DNA from: Absidia repens
Taxonomy: Eukaryota > Mucoromycota > Mucoromycetes > Mucorales > Cunninghamellaceae
Assembly (NCBI GenBank): GCA_002105175.1
Contig: MCGE01000009.1
Coordinates: 1,674,001 to 1,738,000 of the forward strand
Direction: 5' to 3'
DNA length: 64,000 bases
How positions within the stretch are numbered: position 1 is the stretch's first letter; each line of letters starts with the position of its first letter. Of the stretch, positions 14,344 to 25,580 are shown piece by piece. Below the pieces are notes generated by a model, which was not told the DNA's origin, did no database searches, and saw only the letters and a list, made by a program, of their open reading frames with translations. The position numbers and the translations under genes were made by a program.

Positions 14344-16649
14344 GAGAGAGAGAGGCAACCTTATTCACTTTTTTTTTCATCGATTAGTAAACCATTGAAC
14401 TCCCTGGTACTTGTGAATTATATGGATCATTTTGAATTTGAAACATTGCGATTGGATAGCGCCTTTAGGTAAGAAGTAGCACTGCAATCCAAAAAAAAAA
14501 TCCAAAAAAAACAATTATTTACGACTGGCATTTTTCCTTTTTACGTTGTAGAAAATTATGTGGCAAACTCTATTTCAAGGCAGAAGCGCAGCAAATCGAT
14601 CGTATTCTGGATGTATTTGCAAAACGGTATTGGAAATGCAATCCTCAAAGTGTATTTGGAAGTTCAGGTAAAAGAAAAAGCACAGAAAAAAAAGAAAAAA
14701 AAAGGTCGGAGTAACTAACGATCATCTATATTTATTCTGGGATAGATGTGGTTTATGCGGTTGTGTATTCTTTACTTCTGTTAAACACCGATCTTCACGT
14801 TGCTCAAGGGAACTATGTACGGATGACCAAGCAGGCCTTTGTCAAGAACACAATGTCGACTATTTATGACCAGTCTTCTGTGAAAATTACTAAAGCATGG
14901 GAAATGAATATGGAAGCGTACTTGAAGGTAATTAATATCTGGACATATATCAATAAAAAAATTGGTCTAACTGATTTACATTATTTTATAGGATCTATAC
15001 AATTCTGTTAAACAACACCAAATTCTGCAACCGTTATCGGATCGACCTGCTGAGCTTGGACCTACTCCTCTCGAAAAAAGATCAAGTCTGATAGGTGGTC
15101 GGCGCGTATTGGAAATGAAGCGGAACATGGGTGCCATTATTAGGAAATCCATGCTTGAACCAAGTATAGTGCTGGAAGAATCCGAAGTAAGTCCCATCCT
15201 TTATCATTTATTTCCCCTTCCACCTTTCCCCCTCCTTTTTTTATGCTGACTTTTTATTTCATTTATTTGCCATAAATAGCCTGTGATCCATCCTGTAAAG
15301 TCACCATCATCACCATTGTCAACGAGTCATCGACGAAAACGCGACTCAATTTCATCTATTGGTTCAGGTGCCTCTTCTTTGCGAACACCTTCCCTGTTAA
15401 CTCCGCTTTCTCAATCACAACCATCCACACCGTATATGACGACTTCCCACCACAGACTCTCCTTCTCCTCAACACATAGTCCTTTTATGAAAGAAGGTGT
15501 GGTGGTACGAAAACATTTACTGGAAAACGCAACACAAAAGGCAAAACACCGGGATTGGCGGGAATGCTATTTGGTGGTGGGTGATGGCGAATTGAAGATG
15601 TACGCAATGCAAGGCGGTAGTAGTCATTCTTCCTCCACTAGTTATCAGCAAATGAACAACCACAAAATGATGTCTCCAACAGATATGGACCGACGCAGTT
15701 TTATACGGTCAAGTGGAATTGGATTCAATTATGGTACGGCTGATTCAGTAACATCAAAAGCGACAGGGAGCATTCATGAATCAACAGCCCATGGAAACAA
15801 GTCAAGTGTAAGTGAAATATAGAAATACATAGAAAAAGTGCGTAGCGTTATCCATTTTTTATTTACGGGGTTTTATTTTATTTCTGTGATTACATTTGGC
15901 TTTTTCTCCAGTTGATTGGCACCATATCACTTGATCACTCTCTCGCCAACGTGTTGCCTCCACCAGGATACAACCGACAACGCCCCTTTGTGTTTGCCAT
16001 CCAACAATCGAACGGCGGTGTGTACTTATTCCAAGCGGGATCGCAAGCACAAGTCAACGACTGGACATCCACCTGTAATTATTGGGCAGCTCGGCAAAGC
16101 AAAGAACCATTACCCGGTGGCGTCAGCAACATGGAATATGGATGGGGACAATGCTTACATGATGTTATTCTCAACTTGGATGAAGACGACTTGCTTCGAA
16201 AAGAACGACCTATTGGCGTTCATCAGTCATCACCCTCACCCTCACCATCACCGTCATCACCACCACCGCTACCACATGGATATCCACAACGCAGCGACTC
16301 ACCCACTTTGTCCAGATCATCATCCGCTACTACTGCACCCATGCCCTTGGATACCATGATTTACGATTGGTGTCCTCCTGCTCCTCCCATGGTGTCAAGC
16401 AATCTGGATGAGAAGGAACAATATGATGCGTTACAAAAACATCTCAACATGCTCAACAATGATATCAACGAACATCGCGAAATCAAAAAGAAAATGATGG
16501 TCAAATTCCCAAGCAAGCATCCTCACCATGCCAAGGTCATGGCCAACTGGGAATCCAAATCCAAATACCTACTGCATGAAATCATCAAATACCAAAATTA
16601 TTGTGATGTCCTAGAGAAAAGCTTCTGCTACCAAGACAGAAACGATTAG
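11708..16649 (+). CDS. Sec7-PH domain Arf guanine-nucleotide exchange factor (EFA6-like)
   Basis: Nine exons: 11708-12331, 12422-12472, 12556-14294, 14388-14468, 14552-14667, 14746-14927, 14992-15186, 15280-15807 and 15912-16649, giving 1417 aa. The first ~770 residues are disordered with PPxPPP, Gln, His, Ser and Asp runs. A basic patch encoded by exon 2 (GRKGLGKFFKKLGK) could bind membranes. The Sec7 domain (about 774-931) starts LAERLWEEDESF; the catalytic glutamate finger is in KAEAQQIDRIL, followed by FAKRYWKCNP and YSLLLLNTDLH. A split PH domain follows (KEGVVVRKHLLENA..RDWRECYLVV to FAIQQSNGGVYLFQA..DWTSTCNYWAA). A helical tail (EQYDALQKHLNMLNNDINEH...YLLHEIIKYQNYCDVL) resembles the EFA6/PSD C-terminus. 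It should activate Arf6-type GTPases at the plasma membrane. The yeast Yel1 group is a plausible relative. Confidence 0.9.
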
Positions 16650-17158
16650 TATATAGTTTTTATTTTTCTTTTTATATTTGTTCTTTAGTTACCTTTTTAT
16701 TACCTATTGCCTTTTAATTATTATTATTCTTACTAGTATTATTTGCCATTTTGTAGTTTGTCTTTACGCATGCACATTATTCTCTCAATAAACATTTCCG
16801 GTGTATCTGCTGGATTTAATTTACAGTATCATCATTACAATACATATTGATGTGAGAAAATGCTGAATATGGAGAAAGAGGGCGGCTTTGGCGCGGATAC
16901 CGAATAGTCATTATACATACTGACGGTGGCAATGGTAATGACAGAAATGTACAGTAAGTACTATACATTGTTTGGAGCGATTTATGAAGGAAAGTGTGTA
17001 TCTGTTGTGTATATAGATTTTCACTGGGGCAAGGAATTTAGTGTTGCATCATGTCGGAATCATGGTACGTGTGGGGAGAGGATTTAGTACCTCGATGCTA
17101 GACGATAGATTGTTGTGCTGTTTCAAATACATAGTTTATCTATGTATGATGAGGCGTT

Positions 17159-17193
<35 letters not shown>

Positions 17194-17679
17194 TATGTGA
17201 TAATATGTATGTGATATAATGGCAAATAAATATTGTTTCTCTTTCTATTATACATATGCAACCCAGGTCATTACTGCGCTATATGTCAATGGTCCCTGAA
17301 TATATTTATCTATATACATGTGCGTGTTTACATATCGGTGTATATACATTTACGCCTACAATTCTATCAGGGAAAAAGCCAACTGTGAGCACACTGTGTG
17401 CAATTCCCAACATAGACATTCGCATAATACTCCTCCCCCCCCCCCAAATGGGAATGGAATAAAAAACATGAATCACCGCACGTTTCGTTACACACAAACT
17501 TAGAAATCATGCACGATGTTATTTTCTGACAGATGAAAAATCGTCATATGAAGCACAAGAATATTCACACTCCGGTTTAGAACATTATTTTTATTTTTCC
17601 TCGCCCACCTGCCCCTCTTTTTTTTTTTTTTTCTTTTTTTTTTTAGGACATCACCTTTATTGTAAAACTCAATGCGGGA
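16650..17679. other. Intergenic, nothing recognised
   Basis: 3' region of the Arf GEF with CAATAAAC at about 16787 as a likely poly(A) signal. There is a 31-T run at 17162-17192 and a C-run near 17440. No coding potential is seen. Confidence 0.4.
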
Positions 17680-17943
17680 TACAGGTGATCTTGGATTAGT
17701 GATTAGAAGTTGCATCAGGGGCATTTGAAAAATGCAATACAAACATGCATAGGGAAACCCTTTCATTTTGGATTCGTGAATTTGGATCCACCTATTAGAT
17801 ATTAGCCTCATTAGATCTGTTATGAACAATTAGCTTAGTTTAGTGTTCATCGTCAAATGTTATATCTACATGTTGAATAAAGTATGTCTTATCTTTATCA
17901 TTCCTTTCTGTTATGCATTTCATTGGTCTCCTACTACAGATCT

Positions 17944-17945
<2 letters not shown>
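17680..17945 (-). repeat. Dispersed repeat family, copy F (short, diverged, reverse)
   Basis: It matches the core of the repeat family in reverse: CATGCATAGGGAAACCCTTT at 17743 and ATTTTGGATTCGTGAATTTG just after, then TTAGCTTAGTTTAGTGTTCA and TGTTGAATAAAGTATGTCT. The CACGTG end is degraded (possibly the CGCCCACCTGCCCC at 17602). It abuts a 56-T homopolymer. Confidence 0.65.

Positions 17946-18001
<56 letters not shown>
17946..18001. repeat. Poly(T) tract, about 56 bases
   Basis: The longest homopolymer in the window; it directly follows repeat copy F. The exact length is uncertain in any assembly. Confidence 0.8.
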
Positions 18002-18004
<3 letters not shown>

Positions 18005-18758
18005 TTCATGTCACCCAGCTTTAAATCTGTATTGACCGTCCCAGTTTATATGATATATACGTCGTCACTTCTATAAAATGTATCACGTTATTTTCTTGAA
18101 ACTACTAATAGCCTTAGTTCTTTATTGTGCACGAGACTCCTCTATATTTTTGTACCTGCTTTGTGACAAGCTCATCTCATTTTTTTTTAATAGAATATAT
18201 ATAAGCATATCAATTGACTTGTCTCTACTTTCTTTCTGACCATATTAAGGCTGTTTAAAGGGAATTTCACGCGAAAACCTCGCCTAGTTTGACTTCTCAA
18301 ATAATCACAGTTGGAAGGATATCCTGCGATACTCCTTTTTATTATTATATCTCTCTCTCCACCAGCTTCTCTATATAGTAAAATGACAAAAACAGGTCCC
18401 CATCCACACACACACCCTTACGCAAACAATATGTCCTTCTTTCCTTATGAAAATGCCTTCATGCTAATTTCTAATTCTATAATAAAATATCCCACTTCCC
18501 TCATCAACAAAGATCGACCATATAGATAAGACAAGAAGAGACATGATAATGTGTGGATATGAGAATACCGCAATTCTTTTTTTTTTTTTATTGATAGACG
18601 AAATAATAAAAACGACTAAAATAAAATATATGTTCAAAAGGAAAGAATATAAACAATGTATGTACATTTAAACTATAAATATAAAAAAAGAAACTGAACT
18701 AAACTAAAGTAGATGTATATAAAAAAAAAAAATGGACGGGGGAGAGTGAGAAGGCGGA
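18002..18758. other. Intergenic, nothing recognised
   Basis: AT-rich spacer downstream of the F-box/LRR gene. On the minus strand several AATAAA-like signals (TTTATTG near 18588) could end its transcript. No gene is seen. Confidence 0.4.
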
Positions 18759-21700
18759 TCAAATAGAGAGATGCTGTACAAGTGAGTGATCCAAGATGGT
18801 CTTCTTTGTTTCCATGGAGATACAGGGGCATTGCGAGACGTTGAGTTCCTCCAAAGGCGCTGCCTTGTCAAATGGATGTGTTGCCAAGAAAGAAAGTAAC
18901 CCATTTCCAGTGACACGAACACAACCGCGGATATTGAGCCGTCTTAATGACGAGACGCGACGAGAGATGGCGGATCGTGGTGGTGTTTCTGCTGTGATGG
19001 ATAAAGATCTTGGTGTCTGTTCCGAAAAGTCGACTAACGCTTTTAACGAGAGATCAGAGACAGCCGCACCACAAAAACTGACATCCAAGTCGGTGAGGTG
19101 AGGTAGGAGCGCCAAGTAGGTCATCGCACTATCACTGAGTGAGCAACAGAACGAAAGACAAAGACGTTCCAATCCCGGCGCAGCACTGGTCAACAATTGG
19201 ATGGCCCGGTCCGTCAAAAAGCTACAATCCACCAATACCAGTTCCTTGAGCTTTGTAAATTGAGCACTGTTAGCACTATCAGCAGCATCCCCAGTAACAG
19301 TCCCATCAGGCGCCGCTGCCCAAATGGCAAATCCAGGGTCCGTAATCTTGGTGCATCGTTGCAAGTTCAAATACATCAGTGAGTCCCGGGTGTAATCCGC
19401 TAAATGTTGCATGGTTACATTGTTGAGGTTTTTGCAGTAAGAGAGGGAAAGCCACTCCAATCCAGGTACCTTGGTGGGTGCCATCCGCTGTTGTAGTTCC
19501 CTCTTGGCTTCCAAAAACCGGTACATTCCCACGTTGGTGATTTTGCGACAGTTCGACAAGTCCAATTTCTTCAGTTGAGGACATGTTTCACCCAGCAGTT
19601 GAAGACTTTTATCGGTCAGTAACCAGCAGGAATTCAAATCCAAAGTGTGAAGATGCTGTAGTAAGAGTCGACGTCCTTCGCCCAAATGAGGTGCTGGTAG
19701 TGATGGTGTTGAATCTAAAGCGGAATGGGGCGGTGTATCGGGAGAAGCCACGGCATCGTCACCAGCACCCGCATCATCGTCATCATTGATCAAGAGTGTT
19801 CGGAAACCAAGATCGGTCAAATGGAAGCATTGAGATAAGCACAGGGAGCGCAGTCTACGGCGAATCAAATGCATCAAGCTCGCGAAAGTATCGTCGGTAA
19901 TTCTTTTGTGTATAGTGCTGAGATCTACATCATGAAGTAGTGCGCTTGTTTTGGCAAAAAATAAAAGACACGCCGCCTTGTTGAGTCGCATCATTCGAAT
20001 CATGGAGCCGAAATCAAGAAAAGTGAGGATCCGTACCAGAATCGATGGGTCCAATGTTGTCAATCGATCGCCAGGTGATGCAAAAGTGGACTTAGTTTTC
20101 ATCATTGCATCCAGTTCCATCGGTTCTTGATCGTCAGGTGGTGTATTTGGTATGGCCCAAGATGAAGGTGATGGTGATATGGGTCGTTCCAAGCCTCGTG
20201 CACGGAGCATTTCCTTGTGATCTTCATCTTCTTCTTCCTCTTCCTCTTCCTTTTTCAAGTGTTGACTGAGAAGCGGATCATTCCATACCGCAACACTTGC
20301 ACGCCGTTTTCTGGTTTCGATTTTCCGTAATTGTGTGGCTGGAGTGATTGGCAATGTGGGATCTTGATCACATGTTGTTCGACAGACGGATTGTGGCTGG
20401 ATGTCATCCAGAGCTGTGGGATGGATGCCTAGTAGACAACATGTTAATATCAGACAAAATAAAAATATGCAGTCCATATCAATATTTTACCTTGAAATTC
20501 ATCAAATTTGCCCTCATAAAGATCTTGTAACTTGTTTTCAGTCATGGTCTTGAGCCGAGCACCAGTATCAGGAAATAGATCACAGACTTGTTGTAAATTC
20601 ACCCGATTTAAAACGTACAATTCCACCTGAGTCACTGTTTGTACCGTTGTAGCCCTTGGTATGTTGAGTAAGACAGATGTATCACCAAAATAACCACCAG
20701 GTCCTAATCTACCATAAGAATTCGACCGAGTCTTGATGTCCACAGAACCTAAGACAAAAATAGTTGTTCAAGTAAATTCCTGTTGTCTTGCCCGACCCCC
20801 CCCTCTAAAAGTATATTGATAACTTACCATCAACAATAAAATACATTTCATCACCTTGATCATCCTGATTAAATATCACAGTGTTTGGACCATAATTCCT
20901 TGGTTGGATAGATAAACAAATCAAATGTAAAAAGTCTTCCGGACAGCCAAAAAAGAAAGGAATCTAACATCATCAAAGGAGGAAAAATAATGCAACTATT
21001 AATGTCATTTTTCTGTGAAAAGGGAGGAGGGGAAAGAAGGGGAGGGTTTCATACACACACAGACTCTCTCTCTCTCTCTCCTTTTCATTACCTTTTCAAG
21101 ATGGGTTCGGATACCCGTTTTGCTAAATGATTCCACATTGTTCTGTACACTTGATCTTTGCTGCTGATGTCGTTCACCTAGACTTGCGGAAGAGTCGATG
21201 GATTTGGGTCGAGGAGAAGATGTTTGGGAAGAGGGGGAAGGGGACAGTTGTTGTTGTTGTTGCTGCTGGTCTATCTCAAGTTGTTCTTGTTGCTGTTCTG
21301 ATTTTTCCATAAGAGCCATACGTTCTTCAGCTTCATGTCGAATGATTTTCTCCACATCAGGGAATTGAGGCAACAAGGAATGGACTTGCTCAGAAGTAAG
21401 GGCGGCTACTGTACATTTGAGACTTGCCACTACAGTTGCTGTTCGAGGCATAGCATAAAGAATCCCAATTTCGCCAAAACAAGAACCTTGCGGTAAGGTT
21501 GCATAGATCCGTTCAAAATCAGCAGAGCACACTTCTACTTCGCCGCGTAGTAAGAAAAACATGGCCTTCGAGGCTTCGCCTTTGGAGATGATGATATCAC
21601 GTGGATTGTAGATTCGTACATGCATGCTGGTTGCCAATTTGGTGAGAAAAGCTTCATTGTTGGTGCGTTGAAAGAGTGAATGCTGTCGTAATGACGTTAG

Positions 21701-21832
21701 TAAATCAGAGGGATAGTATTGTTGATGTTGTTCATGTTGCTGTATGTCACTTGTTGTGCTTGTAGAGGAGGATGGGGGAGATGTTGGTGTTGTTGTTCCT
21801 GTCCAGTGTGTCTGGGATTCACAATCAATCAT
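18759..21832 (-). CDS. Cyclic-nucleotide-binding, F-box and leucine-rich-repeat protein
   Basis: Four exons: 21832-21092, 20963-20828, 20748-20491 and 20428-18759, giving 934 aa. The first CNB domain (about 50-165) holds a phosphate-binding cassette, FGEIGILYAMPRTATVVA, with the conserved Glu and Arg. The second CNB domain (about 248-375) has YFGDTSVLLNIPRATTVQT, with Asp in place of Glu. After an acidic linker comes an F-box-like segment (LTTLDPSILVRILTFLDFGS), then about ten Cys/Leu-rich LRRs of the AMN1/FBXL type (LDLSNCRKITNVGM, LNLQRCTKITDPGF). F-box proteins of this kind recruit substrates to SCF ubiquitin ligases. Linking that to cAMP or cGMP sensing is inference from domain order. The start ATG is preceded by a pyrimidine-rich leader; an upstream in-frame extension was judged 5'UTR. 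Confidence 0.85.
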
Positions 21833-22065
21833 TCTGTTAGAGTTTGTATTAAAAAAACAAAGAGAGAGAAAAGAAAGAGGGAGAGATTTGTGTGAGTGAG
21901 AAAAAAAAACAGGTAATGTTATGCCTTGGGTTTTATTTTCAAATGCCGATTTCCGACTAGTGTATTTTGGATGATTTTTATTGAAGAGATAATAAAAAGG
22001 AAATTGCAATATATGAGGAGGAGGAGGAAGAGGAGGAGGTAAAAACAACAAAAAATAGAGGCTAT

Positions 22066-24007
22066 CTATTTCAATTGACTAAAACTAATATTACTACTTG
22101 ATGGATGGGGACTAATTGGTAAAATAGGTTCGGTAGAATCCACCACTTCACCACTTACACCGGCAGCTGCATTCGAGGACGATTTTTGTACATTTTGAAC
22201 CCCAGCTGCTTTGGGCCGATATGTGTCGACAGCTTCAATATCCACTAAAATATGACTTGTCAGTATGGTGTGCATAATTGTGAGAGGAGGAATAGTTTAC
22301 CTTTATAATAATTTTCTTCACAATGATATGCAGTAGGTGTCAATTCTATCAATGTATGCAGAGGGACCCTTGCATAAGGCAGTTGTTCGTGATCCAAATT
22401 CATAAAGTAAGCATAAAGGCATCGAATGGTTGCTTGATGGGCCACAATCAGGATCTTTTCATGTTGCTCCAGTTCCATGATCACGGGTTCTAATCGTAGT
22501 ACCAAATCTCGATAACTCTAATATTAAAAAAAAGGGTCAGAGGGTCAGACGATCTTTCACAAGTGTTTGCTTTTTACCTCTCCACCACGGTATCGATAAT
22601 TAAACTTGTCTTGATCGCGTTGTAAAAAGTCATCGGGAAACTTTTCCTAGAAGAAGAAGAAAAAAGATGTGAGAACTCTGTCCATCCTAACCCAGTTTCA
22701 CTAGCTTACCGCTATTTCATCATAAGTCATTCCATCACAAACACCAGTATCCAGTTCATCCAAAGCCTTCCATTGTTTTGGGGGTATTTCAAGTAGCGGG
22801 CGGTTTGAATTGTCCGTTTCATTGTTGATGTCCATACTGTCAAAGGATAGTCATCACCGATATGTTTTGAGATAAGTGTTGGTAGGGTATTCGCATACAA
22901 TTCGCCTCTTGGTGACAAATCAGCATCGCCACCTATTTTATCTTGCACATTGAATTGTGATTCACCATGCTACAATTATAAATACACGTCAATAACATAC
23001 ATATCATGGTGACAAATCCCATCTTACCCGGCTAAGCCAAATTCGTTTCTTTTTGGTATTCAAGTTCAAAAGATAATACACAATTCTACTTTCAAGATAA
23101 CCACGGACCAAATGAATGACATATTGTTGACCAGCATTGATGAGTTTGATATAAGTGAGGTTGTCTTCATTGATGGTTTCATAAATATCCTTATACTTGT
23201 TGATTTGTGCTAAATAATCGTCAATCGCCTTTTCTGTTGTGATGTTGTTGTCGTTCGATGCTACCTTGACATCACGAATATTTTCACGAATTCGTTTTTC
23301 ATCATCACAAAGCGATTCTATAAAGAGGACTTGTATATCATTGTCGACCAGTGTATCATGAATCCATTTTCGTTTCTTTTTGGTGATATTGGTTCCATCA
23401 TAAATAGCCACTGCTGATCCACTTGCTGATATTGTTGTTGTTGCTGAGTTGTTGCCACTTTCCTGAAACCATTGTAACATATCTTGTAATGCCTGTGTTG
23501 CTGCTGTCACCGCAGTCGTATTATCCTCAGCATCAATAGTCGGGAATTCGTGAGAGAAGCTGCAACCACTACAAAGTCGTCGTTGATAATCGTCCGTGTC
23601 GAATACTTTAGTCCTTATGCCCAGCCATTGAAGATATCGTGATACTACGTAAACATATGGAGTCAGGTATACGAACACAAAAAAAAAAAATTAAAGTTTA
23701 GTCAGCGTGTACCCAACAACGGAAAAATGACAAGACTAACTACTGTTTTGTACTGTACCTTTGTATGAAATGAATGTTTTTCCACGAGCTGGTAATCCTA
23801 CCATCTATCGAAAAAATAAAATAAAACAAAAGCAAGTCAATATTTTGACTTGCATAAGTGTTGCTTGGATATTAAATTGGTTTGCCACTTACCACACATG
23901 CCAATTTGATACCTTTTGAGTCATCACATGTGAAAGTTAAAATACAAAAAATATGTAAGTCAAGATGATATATATAATAAAGGCAGGAGAAACCTACTTG
24001 AAGTCAT
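22066..24007 (-). CDS. 6-phosphofructo-2-kinase / fructose-2,6-bisphosphatase, one apparent frameshift
   Basis: Eight exons: 24007-23998 (10 nt), 23912-23893 (20 nt), 23804-23759, 23644-23028, 22969-22710, 22646-22578, 22517-22301 and 22244-22066. The N-terminal half is the kinase, with Walker A GLPARGKT. The C-terminal half is the histidine phosphatase, with SRHGES (phospho-His), WTSTMKRTIQTA, DELDTGVCDGMTYDEI and the second His in IVAHQATIRC. It makes and degrades fructose-2,6-bisphosphate, the switch of glycolysis versus gluconeogenesis. Exon 5 changes frame at a run of five G (22780-22784, C5 on the coding strand): family sequence is in one frame before and another after. One extra base there would give about 472 aa, the usual length. 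Either an assembly undercall or a true lesion. Confidence 0.9.
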
Positions 24008-24103
24008 ATTGGAAAGTGACTGGATAAATAAAGTTGCGTTAATTTGGTAGTATTAATAGTAGTGAAATGCACAGCAAAAGACTATAGAGGGATAGGAAGG
24101 AGG

Positions 24104-24134
<31 letters not shown>

Positions 24135-24395
24135 AAGGAGAAAAAGGCGAGGTCATATATTCCCCCCGGCCAATGCAAATTTCAGAAAACCAAGGTAATT
24201 AAACTCCGCTTGACCCACCCTTTTTTTTAGTTTGTCACCTTGGGAAACAATGCTCTGTCAAGAATTCCTTTATACCTAATATAAATGTATATTGTCCATC
24301 GGCATTTCAATAATTATCATCCTTGATGCAAACATTCCCTCTGCTTTTTATAATTCCTTGTGTTGATTTTTTGCTAATTTATTCTTTTTCTCTTC
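24008..24395. promoter_or_regulatory. Divergent promoter, PFK-2 gene / TMEM33 gene
   Basis: 388 bp between two start codons. It contains a 29-A run (24104-24132), CCCCGGCCAATGC at about 24165 (a CCAAT motif on the plus strand) and a TTTTATAATTCC TATA-like stretch at 24348, upstream of the plus-strand gene. Confidence 0.45.
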
Positions 24396-25423
24396 ATGGC
24401 TAATACAAAAAAGTCACCAGTAGAATATAAAGTAAGTGTCACACTTGACAATCGTATTATTTCAAAACAGACTTATTAAATCGTTTTATTTAGTCACTTC
24501 ATTTTGTTTGGTTCTTAGGACACGTCAGTTTGGTAATGACAAGTGCATTGCACTTTGTGTCATGGATTGTGACGAACCCTAGTACCTTTTTATATCGGTC
24601 GTCCTATGTTTTTGTCATTATTGCGTATTCCATCACACTATACAATACTCACAAGGTATATTATTATTATTATATATATATACATATATAGACTATGAAT
24701 CCCTTATCCCTCCCAATTGTTTATTATAGCCAACTGTCAAAACAAGTGAGGTGGCAATGAAGCGAATGTTGCTTGATGAAAATATGCATTATTTATTATT
24801 GGCCCTTTATTTTGTAGTGGCGACTCCTTTGACAGGTATGATAAAAAAAATTACTCATAGACCCTGATTCATTATTATTGTTTTGCGTAGTGTCATTGGT
24901 TCCTTTTTTTATTTATTCATTGTTTCATGTTGGTCATTATGCACACACCACTACTATACTAAATACTCTTGTACCCGAAGATGCCGTAGAAATGAGCGAT
25001 ACTTTTAAATCACTCATAGATCAACATTATTCTTCGTCTATGGTATTGGTGGCTAAATACGAACTGTTTCTCATGATGGGTCGCTTACTCCTCGGACTTT
25101 TTTTGTAAGCCCTCTCTAATTTACCTTCTTAGGCCTATGCTTATTCTTTCTTTCTTTTTTATTGCAATAATAGCCTACAATCAACTATATTTTCAGTCTT
25201 AATTTATATCCATTTTCTTCGAATAAGATATACTACGTCTCCAACTATGCGTGACACTATCCATGGTGTGGTTACCCAATTGGATCATTCCATTCTTCCT
25301 CCTACTTGTCATTCTTGGGTCCCTTCCTTTGTTTCCAATACTTATAAATCACTCAGACGCTTCGCAAGAGTCAATACTCAAAGACAGTTACAGCAAACAC
25401 GACAACAACAAAGATTATTTTAG
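24396..25423 (+). CDS. TMEM33/Pom33 (Tts1) family membrane protein
   Basis: Five exons: 24396-24431, 24494-24655, 24730-24835, 24891-25104 and 25174-25423, giving 255 aa. Hydrophobic helices include LHFVWFLGHVSLVMTSALHF and HYLLLALYFVVATPLTGVSL. The family hallmark IYSLFHVGHYAHTT is followed by YELFLMMGRLLLGLFLQST and an RIRY..SPTMRDTIHGVVTQ tail. TMEM33/Pom33/Tts1 proteins shape ER tubules and assist nuclear pore distribution through reticulon interaction. The C-terminus is basic and Gln-rich (TQRQLQQTRQQQRLF), like the amphipathic tail of Pom33. Total length matches the family. Confidence 0.8.
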
Positions 25424-25580
25424 TTATACTGATGCAGTCTTAGTTAGATCAATGTCAATGATATTGCGCTGCTCAAAAGGCTCAGCATCGGCATTTGAAA
25501 ATTAAATAATAAAAAAATCAGTTTCGGCTCGACTTGATTTCTTTGTTTTTCTTCCTGTTTCTTGCAGTATAATATATCTC

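Noticed and set aside
21833..22051. Upstream extension of the CNB/F-box protein
   Set aside because: The extra residues are rich in Phe/Leu/Pro from pyrimidine tracts typical of a 5'UTR; the ATG at 21832 is preferred.
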